DNA of 13,799 nucleotides from contig NW_026570295.1 in the NCBI RefSeq assembly GCF_019649055.1, positions 684,001-697,799 of the forward strand, given 5' to 3'. Shown here in pieces: positions 1-9,219 of the stretch; positions within the stretch are counted from its first letter, which is position 1, and every line of letters begins with the position of its first letter. The notes beneath the pieces were generated by a model. That model did not search any database and was not told the origin of the DNA. It saw only the letters and a list, made by a program, of their open reading frames with translations. The position numbers were made by a program, and so were the translations under genes. Origin of the DNA: Paramacrobiotus metropolitanus (Eukaryota > Tardigrada > Eutardigrada > Parachela > Macrobiotidae).

Positions 1-191
1 CTGACAAGTTGCTTGCCAATTTGACAGATTTTTGACAAATTGACACACGGATGACAAATTGACAAGGTGGGTAAAAATCCCGTGTTTTGTTTTTAAATAA
101 CTATTTTTCCAGCTTTGACAAGTTTTTATTTAGGGCTGCAGTAGTTTCTTTCCTGATATGCCGAACAAGCTAATGGTTACAACAGTATTTT
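1..191. repeat. Partial unit U0 at the window start
   Basis: The window opens at the first TGAC of the cluster (CTGACAAGTTGCTTGCC) and continues through the AATCCCGTG tract, the T-rich segment and CTGCAG (136-141) up to the first palindrome. About 40% of the unit (palindrome, type A/B tract, purine-rich segment) lies outside the window, so its A or B type cannot be read. It carries ACACACGG in the cluster, a variant shared with U1 and U6. No array boundary is seen here. Confidence 0.9.
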
Positions 192-218
192 CGAAACATC
201 CGGATGTTTCGCAAAATA
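186..218. repeat. Bulged palindrome: 20-bp perfect dyad with 6-bp extended arms (U1 copy)
   Basis: CGAAACATCCGGATGTTTCG (192-211) equals its own reverse complement. It is flanked by TATTTT (186-191) on the left and, after one extra C (212), by AAAATA (213-218) on the right. These arms are also complementary. The whole is a 16-bp-per-arm dyad with one unpaired base, able in principle to form a cruciform, or in RNA a hairpin with a CCGG tip. The 20-bp core is exact in 31 of 43 units by my reading, and it is among the best conserved parts of the unit even in the divergent right half. It contains the overlapping hexamers TTCGAA and TCCGGA. It lacks the U-tract expected of an intrinsic terminator. 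A dyad protein-binding site is an alternative to a structural role. Confidence 0.9.
189..205 (+). other. CENP-B-box-like sequence (8 of 9 essential bases), U1 copy
   Basis: The essential pattern of the mammalian CENP-B box is nTTCGnnnnAnnCGGGn. This site reads TTTCG-AAAC-A-TC-CGGA-T, matching TTCG, the central A and CGG and missing only the last essential G, which is A here. The left half of the palindrome supplies the match. The other strand does not match, because the extra C turns TTCG into TGCG. About 39 of 43 units keep the same 8-of-9 match; U16, U24, U37 and U39 lose a further essential base. The match is observed. Binding by a CENP-B-like, pogo-transposase-derived protein is speculation, and the resemblance could be a by-product of the palindrome. 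Confidence 0.35.
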
Positions 219-326
219 ATTCAGAATCGTCTTCTGCTGACTGAGGCGAGCTGATTTTTCTTTCAAGTTGGTTCTTTTGTGAACAGGATTGCGGGTCAAT
301 CGTTTAGAAAGGAAGCCAAATGATAC

Positions 327-388
327 TGACAAGTTGCTTGCCAATTTGACAGATTTTTGACAAATTGACACACGGATGACAAATTGAC
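327..388 (+). repeat. TGAC motif cluster with 11/8-bp alternating spacing (U1 copy)
   Basis: Six TGAC motifs lie on the same strand, starting at 327, 347, 358, 366, 377 and 385, giving spacings of 20, 11, 8, 11 and 8 bp. A seventh sits alone at 440. Chance would give about one per strand per unit at this composition. Five motifs come from a 19-bp subrepeat: 346-364 and 365-383 agree at 14 of 19 positions (TTGACA at the start, TGACAAA at the end), followed by a partial third copy, TTGACAAGG. The cluster is kept in most units. The 19-bp period resembles an iterated binding site. TGACA is the core of several factor sites (for example TALE homeodomain proteins), and TTGACA also looks like a bacterial -35 box, but no paired -10 box follows. 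Confidence 0.75.
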
Positions 389-459
389 AAGGTGGGTAAA
401 AATCCCGTGTTTTGTTTTAAATAACTATTTTTCCAGCTTTGACAAGTTTTTATTTAGGG

Positions 460-465
460 CTGCAG
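460..465. other. Near-universal CTGCAG site marking the unit (U1 copy)
   Basis: CTGCAG lies within AGGGCTGCAGTAG just downstream of the T-rich segment. It is present in every unit from U0 to U24 and is lost in nine units, all to the right of position 8200 (the linkers of U25, U26, U27, U29, U31, U32, U39, U40 and U41), where it reads GCTGCCGTAG, GGCGGCAGTGG or similar. The site is a useful subfamily marker and predicts a PstI ladder of about 324 bp from the left half. No biological role is implied. Confidence 0.85.
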
Positions 466-646
466 TAGTTTCTTTCCTGATATGCCGAACAAGCTAATGG
501 TTACAACAGTATTTTCGAAACATCCGGATGTTTCGCAAAATAGTTCAGAATCGTCTTCTGCTGACTGAGGCGAGCTGATTTTTTCTTCCAACTCGGTTCT
601 TTTGTGAACAGGATTGCGGGTCAATCGTTTAGAAAGGAAGCCAAAT

Positions 647-870
647 GATAGTGACAAGTTGCTTGCAGATTTGACAGATTTTTGACAAATTGACATACGG
701 ATGACAAATCGACAAGTTGGGTAAAAAGTTCGTGTTTTGTTGTAAATGACCATTTTTCCAGCTTTGACAAGTTTTTATTTAGGGCTGCAGTAGTTTCTTT
801 CCTGGTATGCCGAACAAGCTAATGGTTACAACAGTATTTTCGAAACATTCGGATGTTTCGCAAAATAAAT
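647..870. repeat. Shared haplotype patch, copy 1 (U2-U3)
   Basis: The patch runs from GATAGTGACAAGTTGC through TTGCAGATTTGAC, AAATCGACAAGTTGGG, GTAAATGACCATTTTTCC, CCTGGTATGCCG and the altered palindrome CGAAACATTCGG. The same combination recurs at 3568-3790, nine units away, and I see the full set nowhere else. Single-base differences are few (TTTGACAGA here against TTTGACGGA there). This supports copying of a block of at least 220 bp over about 2.9 kb within the array. Confidence 0.75.
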
Positions 871-3567
871 TCAGAATCGTCTTTTGCTGACTGAGCCAAG
901 CTGATTTTTCTTTCAAGTTGGTTAATTTGTCAATAGGATTGCGGGTAAATCGTTTAGAAAGGAAGCCAAATGATACTGACAAGTTGCTTGCCAATTTGAC
1001 AGACTTTTGACAAATTGACATACGGATGACAAATTGACAAGGTGGGTAAAAATCCCTTGTATTGTTTTAAATAACTATTTTTCCAGCTTTGACAAGTTTT
1101 TATTTAGGGCTGCAGTAGTTTTTTCCTGATATGCCGAACAAGCTAATGGTTACAACAGTATTTTCGAAACATCCGGATGTTTCGCAAAATAATTCAGAAT
1201 CGTCTTCTGCTGACTGACGCGAGCTGATTTTTTTTCCAACTCGGTTCTTTTGTGAACAGGATTGCGGGTCAATCGTTTAGAAAGGAAGCCAAATGATACT
1301 GACAAGTTGCTTGCCAATTTGACAGATTTTTGACAAATTGACATACGGATGACAAATTGACAAGGTGGGTAAAAAGTTCGTGTTTTGTTGTAAATAACTA
1401 TTTTTCCAGCTTTGACAAGTTTTTTATTTAGGGCTGCAGTAGTTTCTTTCCTGATATGCCGAACAAGCTAATGGTTACAACAGTATTTTCGAAACATCCG
1501 GATGTTTCGCAAAATAATTCAGAATCGTCTTCTGCTGACTGAGGCGAGCTGATTTTTCTTTCAAGTTGGTTCTTTTGTGAACAGGATTGCGGGTAAATCG
1601 TTTAGAAAGGAAGCCAAATGATACTGACAAGTTGCTTGCCAATTTGACAGATTTTTGACAAATTGACATACGGATGACAAATTGACAAGGTGGGTAAAAA
1701 GTTCGTGTTTTGTTGTAAATAACTATTTTTCCAGCTTTGACAAGTTTTTATTTAGGGCTGCAGTAGTTTTTCTTTCCTGATATGCCGAACAAGCTAATGG
1801 TTACAACAGTATTTTCGAAACATCCGGATGTTTCGCAAAATAGTTCAGAATCGTCTTCTGCTGACTGAGGCGAGCTGATTTTTCTTCCAACTCGGTTCTT
1901 TTGTGAACAGGATTGCGGGTCAATCGTTTAGAAAGGAAGCCAAATGATACTGACAAGTTGCTTGCCAATTTGACAGATTTTTGACAAATTGACACACGGA
2001 TGACAAATTGACAAGGTGGGTAAAAATCCCGTGTTTTGTTTTAAATAACTATTTTTCCAGCTTTGACAAGTTTTTATTTGGGGCTGCAGTAGTTTCTTTC
2101 CTGATATGCCGAACAAGCTAATAGTTACAACAGTATTTTCGAAACATCCGGATGTTTCGCAAAATAATTCAGAATCGTCTTCTGCTGACTGAGGCGAGCT
2201 GATTTTTCTTTCAAGTTGGTTCTTTTGTGAACAGGATTGCGGGTAAATCGTTTAGAAAGGAAGCCAAATGATACTGACAAGTTGCTTGCCAATTTGACAG
2301 ATTTTTGACAAATTGACATACGGATGACAAATTGACAAGGTGGGTAAAAATCCCGTGTATTGTTTTAAATAACTATTTTTCCAGCTTTGACAAGTTTTTT
2401 ATTCAGGGCTGCAGTAGTTTTTTTCCTGATATGCCGAACAAGCTAATGGTTACAACAGTATTTTCGAAACATCCGGATGTTTCGCAAAATAGTTCAGAAT
2501 CGTCTTCTGCTGACTGAGGCGAGCTGATTTTTTCCCAACTCGGTTCTTTTGTGAACAGGATTGCGGGTCAATCGTTTAGAAAGGAAGCCAAATGATACTG
2601 ACAAGTTGCTTGCCAATTTGACAGATTTTTGACAAATTGACATACGGATGACAAATTGACAAGGTGGGTAAAAATCCCGTGTTTTGTTTTAAATAACTAT
2701 TTTTCCAGCTTTGACAAGTTTTTTATTTAGGGCTGCAGTAGTTTCTTTCCTGATATGCCGAACAAGCTAATGGTTACAACAGTATTTTCGAAACATCCGG
2801 ATGTTTCGCAAAATAATTCAGAATCGTCTTCTGCTGACTGAGGCGAGCTGATTTTTCTTTCAACTCGGTTCTTTTGTGAACAGGATTGCGGGTAAATCGT
2901 TTAGAAAGGAAGCCAAATGATACTGACAAGTTGCTTGCCAATTTGACAGATTTTTGACAAATTGACATACGGATGACAAATTGACAAGGTGGGTAAAAGT
3001 TCGTGTTTTGTTTGTAAATAACTATTTTTCCAGCTTTGACAAGTTTTTATTTAGGGCTGCAGTAGTTTTCTTTCCTGATATGCCGAACAAGCTAATGGTT
3101 ACAACAGTATTTTCGAAACATCCGGATGTTTCGCAAAATAATTCAGAATCGTCTTCTGCTGACTGAGGCGAGCTGATTTTTCTTTCAAGTTGGTTCTTTT
3201 GTGAACAGGATTGCGGGTCAATCGTTTAGAAAGGAAGCCAAATGATACTGACAAGTTGCTTGCCAATTTGACAGATTTTTGACAAATTGACATACGGATG
3301 ACAAATTGACAAGGTGGGTAAAAGTTCCGTGTTTTGTTTTAAATAACTATTTTTCCAGCTTTGACAAGTTTTTATTCAGGGCTGCAGTAGTTCTTTTCCT
3401 GATATGCCGAACAAGCTAATGGTTACAACAGTATTTTCGAAACATCCGGATGTTTCTCAAAATAGTTCAGAATCGTCTTCTGCTGACTGAGGCGAGCTGA
3501 TTTTTCTTCTAACTCGGTTCTTTTGTGAACAGGATTGCGGGTCAATCGTTTAGAAAGGAAGCCAAAT

Positions 3568-3790
3568 GATAGTGACAAGTTGCTTGCAGATTTGACGGAT
3601 TTTTGACAAATTGACATACGGATGACAAATCGACAAGTTGGGTAAAAAGTTCGTGTTTTGTTGTAAATGACCATTTTTCCAGCTTTGACAAGTTTTTATT
3701 TAGGGCTGCAGTAGTTTCTTTCCTGGTATGCCGAACAAGCTAATGGTTACAACAGTATTTTCGAAACATTCGGATGTTTCGCAAAATAAT
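3568..3790. repeat. Shared haplotype patch, copy 2 (U11-U12)
   Basis: This is the partner of 647-870 at an offset of about 2921 bp. The patch begins in a B unit and continues into the next A unit in both copies, so the duplicated block crosses the A-B junction. U11 also has a private change at the last base of its palindrome (TTTCT for TTTCG). U35 shares only the front part of the patch (GATAGTG to TTTGACGG at about 11327-11357), and U40 shares a shorter part (TTGCAGATTTGACGG). Confidence 0.72.
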
Positions 3791-5386
3791 TCAGAATCGT
3801 CTATTGCTGACTGAGGCCGAGCTGATTTTTTCTTTCAAGTTGGTTCTTTTGTCAACAGGATTGCGGGTAAATCGTTTAGAAAGGAAGCCAAATGATACTG
3901 ACAAGTTGCTTGCCAATTTGACAGATTTTGACAAATTGACATACGGATGACAAAATTGACAAGGTGGGTAAAAATCCCGTGTTTTGTTTTAAATAACTAT
4001 TTTTCCAGCTTTGACAAGTTTTTATTTAGGGCTGCAGTAGTTTTTTTCCTGATATGCCGAACAAGCTAATGGTTACAACAGTATTTTCGAAACATCCGGA
4101 TGTTTCGCAAAATAGTTCAGAATCGTCTTCTGCTGACTGAGGCGAGCTGATTTTTCTTCCAACTCGGTTCTTTTGTGAACAGGATTGCGGGTCAATCGTT
4201 TATAAAGGAAGCCAAATTATACTGACAGGTTGCTTGCCAATTCGACAGATTTTTGACAAATTGACATGCGGATGAAAAATTGACAAGGTGGTTAAAAAGT
4301 TCGTGTTTTGTTGTAGATGACAATTTTTCCAGCTTTAACAAGTTTTTTATTTAGGGCTGCAGTAGTTTCTTTCCTGATATGCCGAACAAGCTAATGGTTA
4401 CAACAGTATTTTCGAAACATCCGGATGTTTCGCAAAATAATTCAGAATCGTCTATTGCTGACTGAGCCGAGCTGATTTTTCTTTCAAGTTGGTTAATTTG
4501 TCAATAGGATTGCAGGTAAATTGCTACGAGAGGAAACCAAATGATACTGACATGTTGCTTGCCAATTTGACAGATTTTTGACAAATTGACATACGGATGA
4601 AAAATTGACAAGGTGGTTAAAAAGTTCGTGTTTTGTTGTAGAAGACAATTTTTCCAGCTTTAACAAGTTTTTTTTTAGGGCTGCAGTATTTTCTTTCCTG
4701 ATATGCCGAACAAGCTAATGGTTACAACAGTATTTTCGAAACATCCGGATGTTTCGCAAAATAGTTCAGAATCGTATTCTGCTGACTGAGGCGAGCTGAT
4801 TTTTCTTCCAACTCGGTTCTTTTGTGAACAGGATTGCGGGTCAATCGTTTAGAAAGGAAGCCAAATGATACTGACAAGTTGCTTGCCAATTTGACAGATT
4901 TTTGACAAATTGACACACGGATGACAACTTGACAAGGTGGGTGAAAATCCCGTGTTTTGTTTTACATTATTATTTTTCCAGCTTTGACAAATTTTTATTT
5001 GGGGCTGCAGTAGTTTCTTTCCTGATATCCCGAACAAGCTAATAGTTACAACAGTATTTTCGAAACATCTGGATGTTTCGCAAAATAATTTAGAATCGTC
5101 TTCTGCTGACTAAGGCAAGCTGATTTTTCTTTCAAGTTGGTTCTTTTTGTAAACAGGATTGCGGGTAAATCGTTTAGAAAGGAAGCCAAATGATACTGAC
5201 ATGTTGCTTGCCAATTTGACAGATTTTTGACAAATTGACATACGGATGACAAATTGACAAGGTGGGTAAAAAATCCCGTGTTTTGTTTTAAATAACTATT
5301 TTTCCAGCTTTGACAAGTTTTTTATTCAGGGCTGCAGTAGTTTTTTCCTGATATGCCGAACAAGCTAATGGTTACAACAGTATTTT

Positions 5387-7644
5387 CGAAACATCCGGAT
5401 GTTTCGCAAAATAGTTCAGAATCGTCTTCGCTGACTGAGGCGAGCTGATTTTTTCCCAACTCGGTTCTTTTGTGAACAGGATTGCGGGTCAATCGTTTAG
5501 AAAGGAAGCCAAATGATACTGACAAGTTGCTTGCCAATTTGACAGATTTTTGACAAATTGACACACGGATGACAACTTGACAAGGTGGGTAAAAATCCCG
5601 TGTTTTGTTTTAAATAACTATTTTTCCAGCTTTGACAAGTTTTTATTTAGGGCTGCAGTAGTTTCTTTCCTGATATGCCGAACAAGCTAATGGTTACAAC
5701 AGTATTTTCGAAACATCCGGATGTTTCGCAAAATAGTTCAGAATCGTCTTCTGCTGACTGAGGCGAGCTGATTTTTCTTCCAACTCGGTTCTTTTGTGAA
5801 CAGGATTGCGGGTCAATCGTTTAGAAAGGAAGCCAAATGATACTGACAAGTTGCTTGCCAATTTGACAGATTTTTGACAAATTGACATACGGATGACAAA
5901 TTGACAAGGTGGGTAAAAATCCCTTGTATTGTTTTAAATAACTATTTTTCCAGCTTTGACAAGTTTTTATTTAGGGCTGCAGTAGTTTCTCTCCTGATAT
6001 GCCGAACAAGGTTACAACAGTATTTTCGAAACATCCGGATGTTTCGCAAAATTTTTCAGAATCGTCTTTTGCTGACTGAGGCGAGCTGATTTTTTTTCCA
6101 ACTCGGTTCTTTTGTGAACAGGATTGCGGGTCAATCGTTTAGAAAGGAAGCCAAATGATACTGACAGGTTGCTTGCCAATTTGACAGATTTTTGACAAAT
6201 TGACACACGGATGACAACTTGACAAGGTGGGTAAAAATCCCGTGTTTTGTTCTAAATAACTATTTTTCCAGCTTTGACAAGTTTTTATTTAGGGCTGCAG
6301 TAGTTTCTCTCCTGATATGCCGAACAAGCTAATGGTTACAACAGTATTTTCGAAACATCCGGATGTTTCGCAAAATAGTTCAGAATCGTCTTTTGCTGAC
6401 TGAGGCGAGCTGATTTTTTTTCCAACTCGGTTCTTTTGTGAACAGGATTGCGGGTCAATCGTTTAGAAAGGAAGCCAAATGATACTGACAGGTTGCTTGC
6501 CAATTTGACAGATTTTTGACAAATTGACACACGGATGACAAATTGACAAGGTGGGTAAAAATCCCTTGTATTGTTTTAAATAACTATTTTTCCAGCTTTG
6601 ACAAGTTTTTATTTAGGGCTGCAGTAGTTTTTTTCCTGATATGCCGAACAAGCTAATGGTTACAACAGTATTTTCGAAACATCCGGATGTTTCGCAAAAT
6701 AGTTCAGAATCGTCTTCTGCTGGCTGAGGCGAGCTGATTTTTTTTCCAACTCGGTTCTTTTGTGAACAGGATTGCGGGTCAATCGTTTAGAAAGGAAGCC
6801 AAATGATACTGACAGGTTGCTTGCCAATTTGACAGATTTTTGACAAATTGACACACGGATGACAACTTGACAAGGTGGGTAAAAATCCCGTGTTTTGTTC
6901 TAAATAACTATTTTTCCAGCTTTGATAAGTTTTTATTTAGGGCTGCAGTAGTTTCTCTCCTGATATGCCGAACAAGCTAATGGTTACAACAGTATTTTCG
7001 AAACATCCGGATGTTTCGCAAAATAATTCAGAATCGTCTTTGCTGACTGAGGCGAGCTGATTTTTTTTCAACTCGGTTCTTTTGTGAACAGGATTGCGGG
7101 TCAATCGTTTAGAAAGGAAACCAAATGATACTGACAAGTTGCTTGCCAATTTGACAGACTTTTGACAAATTGACATACGGATGACAAATTGACAAGGTGG
7201 GTAAAAATCCCTTGTATTGTTTTAAATAACTATTTTTCCAGCTTTGACAAGTTTTTATTTAGGGCTGCAGTAGTTTTTTTCCTGATATGCCGAATAAGCT
7301 AATGGTTACAACAGTATTTTCGAAACATCCGGATGTTTCGCAAAATAGTTCAGAATCGTCTTCTGCTGACTGAGGCGAGCTGATTTTTCTTCCAACTCGG
7401 TTCTTTTGTGAACAGGATTGCGGGTCAATCGTTTATAAAGGAAGCCAAATTATACTGACAGGTTGCTTGCCAATTCGACAGATTTTTGACAAATTGACAC
7501 ACGGATGACAACTTGACAAGGTGGGTAAAAATCCCGTGTTTTGTTTTAAATAACTATTTTTCCAGCTTTGACAAGTTTTTATTTGGGGCTGCAGTAGTTC
7601 ATCTCCTGATCTGCCGAACAAGCAAATAGTTACAACAGTATTTT
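5387..7644. repeat. B-only block, U17-U23, with its own two-unit alternation
   Basis: Seven consecutive units carry the type B tract CAACTCGG and GGGTCAATCG, replacing the A-B alternation to the left. A different alternation appears inside the block: U18, U20 and U22 have AATCCCTTGTATTG, while U19 and U21 have GTTCTAAATAAC with ACAACTTGAC. This makes a second local dimer. U19, U20 and U21 share GACAGGTTGC. Unit spacings are 322, 318, 324, 324, 324, 322 and 324. The block looks like a recent local expansion from a B-B pair. Confidence 0.75.
5688..6046. repeat. Unit junction into U19 with 6-bp linker loss
   Basis: The linker before the U19 palindrome reads GCCGAACAAGGTTACAAC (from 6001), missing CTAATG, which explains the 318-bp spacing from U18 to U19. 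After the palindrome U19 is also unusual (CAAAATTTTTCAG for CAAAATAATTCAG). The deletion removes an ATG (CTAATGG), a change tolerated here, which fits a non-coding linker. Confidence 0.8.
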
Positions 7645-7925
7645 CGAAACTTCCGGATGTTTCGCAAAATAATTTAGAATCGTCTTCTGCTGACAGAGGC
7701 AAGCTGATTTTTCTTTCAAGTTGGTTTTTTTTGTAAACAGGATTGCGGGTAAATCGTTTAGAAAGGAAGCCAAATAACACTGACAGGTTGCTTGCCAATT
7801 TGACAGATTTTTGACAAATTGACAAACGGATGACAAATTGACAAGGTGGGTAAAAAGTTCGTGTTTTGTTGTAAATGACTGTTTTTCCAGCTTTGACAAG
7901 TTTTTATTTGGGGCTGCAGTAGTTT

Positions 7926-8553
7926 CTTTCCTGATATGCCGAACAAGCTAATAGTTACAACAGTATTTTCGAAACATCCGGCTGTTACGCAAAATAATTT
8001 AGAATCGTCTTCTGCTGACTGAGGCAAGCTGATTTTTCTTTCAAATTGGTTCTTTTTGTCAACAGGATTGCTGGTAAATCGTTTAGAAAGGAAGCCAAAT
8101 GATACTGACAAGTTGCTTGCCAATTTGACAGATTTTAAACAAATTGACATACGGATGACAAATTGACAAGGTGGGTGAAAGGTTCGTGTTTGTTGTAAAC
8201 GACTATCTTTCCAACTTTGGCAAGCTTCTATTTAAGGCGTCAGCGGTTTCTTTCCTGATATTCTGAACAAGCCTATGGTTACAACAGTATTTTCGAAGCA
8301 TCCGGATGTTTCGCAAAATAATTCAGAATCGTTTTCAGCTGACTGAGGCAAGCTCATTTTTCTTTCAGGTTGGTTCTTTTGTCAACAGGATTGCGGGCGA
8401 ATCGTTTAGACAGGAAGCTAAATGATACTGACAAGTTGCTTGCCAATTTGAAGATTTTTTGACAAATTGACATACGGATGACAAATTGACAAAGGGGATA
8501 AGAAGTTCGTGTTTTGTTGTAAATGACTATTTTTCCAGCTTTGACAAGTTTTT
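7926..8553. repeat. Displaced duplication, copy 1 (spans U25-U26)
   Basis: This 628-bp stretch matches 9220-9847 at a constant offset of 1294 bp with no net indel. I count about ten differences, roughly 98% identity. Shared rare marks include GATTTTAAACAAATTG, GTAAACGACTAT, CCAACTTTGGCAAGC, GATATTCTGAACAAGCC, CGAAGCATCC, GGGCGAATCG, GACAGGAAGCTAAATG and GGGGATAAGAAGTTCG. Most of the differences are private to this copy (GGCTGTTACG in the palindrome, TTGCTGG, GGCGTCAGCGG), so it has drifted more than its partner. Confidence 0.82.
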
Positions 8554-9219
8554 ATTCAAGGCTGCCGTAGTTCCTTTCCTGATATGCCGAACAAGTTAAT
8601 GGTTACAACAGTATTTTCGAAACATCCGGATGTTTCGCAAAATAATTCAGAATCGTCTTCAGCTGACTGAGGCGAGATCAATTTTTCTTTCTGGTTGGTT
8701 TTGTCAACAGGATTGCGGGTGAATCGTTTAGACAGGAAGCCAAATAATACTGACAAGTTGCTTGCCAATTTGACAGATTTTTGACAAATTGACATACGGG
8801 TGACAAATTGACAAGGTAGGTAAAAGGTTCGTGTTTGTTGTAAACGACTATTTTTCCAACTTTGGCAAGCTTCTATTTAGGGCGGCAGTGGTTTCTTTCC
8901 TGATATTCTGAACAAGCCTATGGTTACAACAGTATTTTCGAAGCATCCGGATGTTTCGCAAAATAATTCAGAATCGTTTTCAGCTGACTGAGGCAAGCTC
9001 ATTTTTCTTTCAGGTTGGTTTTTTTTGTAAACAGGATTGCGGGTAAATCGTTTAGAATGGAAGCCAAATGACACTGACAGGTTGCTTGCCAATTTGACTG
9101 ATTTTTGACAAATTGACATGCGGATGAAAAATTGACAAGGTGGTTAAAAAGTTCGTGTTTTGTTGTAGATGACAATTTTTCCAGCTTTAACAAGTTTTTT
9201 TTTAGGGCTGCAGTATTTT

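Larger units (their letters stand above)
192..515. repeat. Reference satellite unit (U1, type A, 324 bp)
   Basis: This is a good reference copy for the anatomy of the unit. In order it holds the palindrome (192-211), an A/T-rich flank, the segment reading CTTCTGCTGACTGAGG, the type A tract TTCAAGTTGG (262-271), ACAGGATTGCGGGTCAATCG, a purine-rich AGAAAGGAAGCCAAATG, the TGAC cluster (327-388), the diagnostic tract AATCCCGTG, T-rich DNA, an isolated TTTGACAAG, CTGCAG (460-465), and ATGCCGAACAAGCTAATGG leading into the next palindrome. Homopolymer T runs vary in length between copies, as expected for non-coding tandem DNA. The 324-bp length is about twice 162 bp, near a two-nucleosome spacing, which is common in satellites; the link is inference. 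Confidence 0.93.
192..5386. repeat. Homogeneous A-B alternating block, U1-U16 (dimeric higher-order repeat)
   Basis: Units alternate between two types. Type A (U1, U3, U5, U7, U10, U12, U14, U16) has TTCAAGTTGG, usually AATAATTC after the palindrome, and usually GGGTAAATCG. Type B (U2, U4, U6, U8, U11, U13, U15) has CCAACTCGG or a near variant, usually AATAGTTC, and GGGTCAATCG. U1 and U10 are A units that carry the B-like GGGTCAATCG, and U4 is a B unit with AATAATTC. U9 is a mosaic, with A-type flanks and a TTTCAACTCGG tract, and sits where the alternation slips by one unit. Spacings are tight (324-326). The effective repeat is therefore a dimer of about 649 bp, as produced by unequal exchange after two diverged monomers became linked. 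Confidence 0.82.

Noticed and set aside
192-211. Palindrome as a bacterial parS site
   Set aside because: parS reads TGTTTC...GAAACA, whereas here the halves are in the opposite order (GAAACA...TGTTTC), and no parAB genes are present.
186-218. Palindrome as an intrinsic transcription terminator
   Set aside because: There is no U-tract directly after the stem on either strand, the stem is only moderately GC-rich, and there are no genes to terminate.
212-270. Hammerhead-type ribozyme core, as found in some satellites
   Set aside because: CTGACTGAGG and GCTGATTTTTC resemble parts of CTGATGA...GAAA, but the full CTGATGA, GAAA and cleavage-site set is not present in the right order on either strand.
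308-349. Shine-Dalgarno-like AGAAAGGAAG upstream of ATGATACTGACAAGTTGC (nine-codon frame)
   Set aside because: The peptide would be MILTSCLPI and stop. The ATG is lost in several units (TTATA in U13, U23 and U36; ATAACACTG or ATAATACTG in U24, U27 and U32), so it is not protected.
177-371. Minus-strand open frame of about 64 codons recurring in many units (MSICQKSVKLASNLSV...)
   Set aside because: It recurs only because the DNA repeats. The frame is broken or shifted by homopolymer and single-base indels in many units, which then read in another frame, and starts vary between ATG and GTG. No domain is recognisable and the period is not a multiple of three.
346-391. TTGACA motifs as bacterial -35 promoter boxes
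   Set aside because: No TATAAT-like -10 box lies 16-18 bp downstream of any of them, and the motifs belong to the 19-bp subrepeat.
2332-2517. Plus-strand open frame of about 61 codons ending in ...MVTTVFSKHPDVSQ
   Set aside because: It is open only in a few units and depends on local indels. The short MPNKLMVTTV frame before the palindrome is kept only because that DNA is conserved; because of the palindrome both strands even encode KHPDVS. No coding signature.
7433-8150. Longer minus-strand frames of 130-141 codons (also at 10015-10431 and 13188-13613)
   Set aside because: They are satellite frames that cross a unit boundary where indels happen to join two open frames. Their sequence is the same repeat read in shifted frames.
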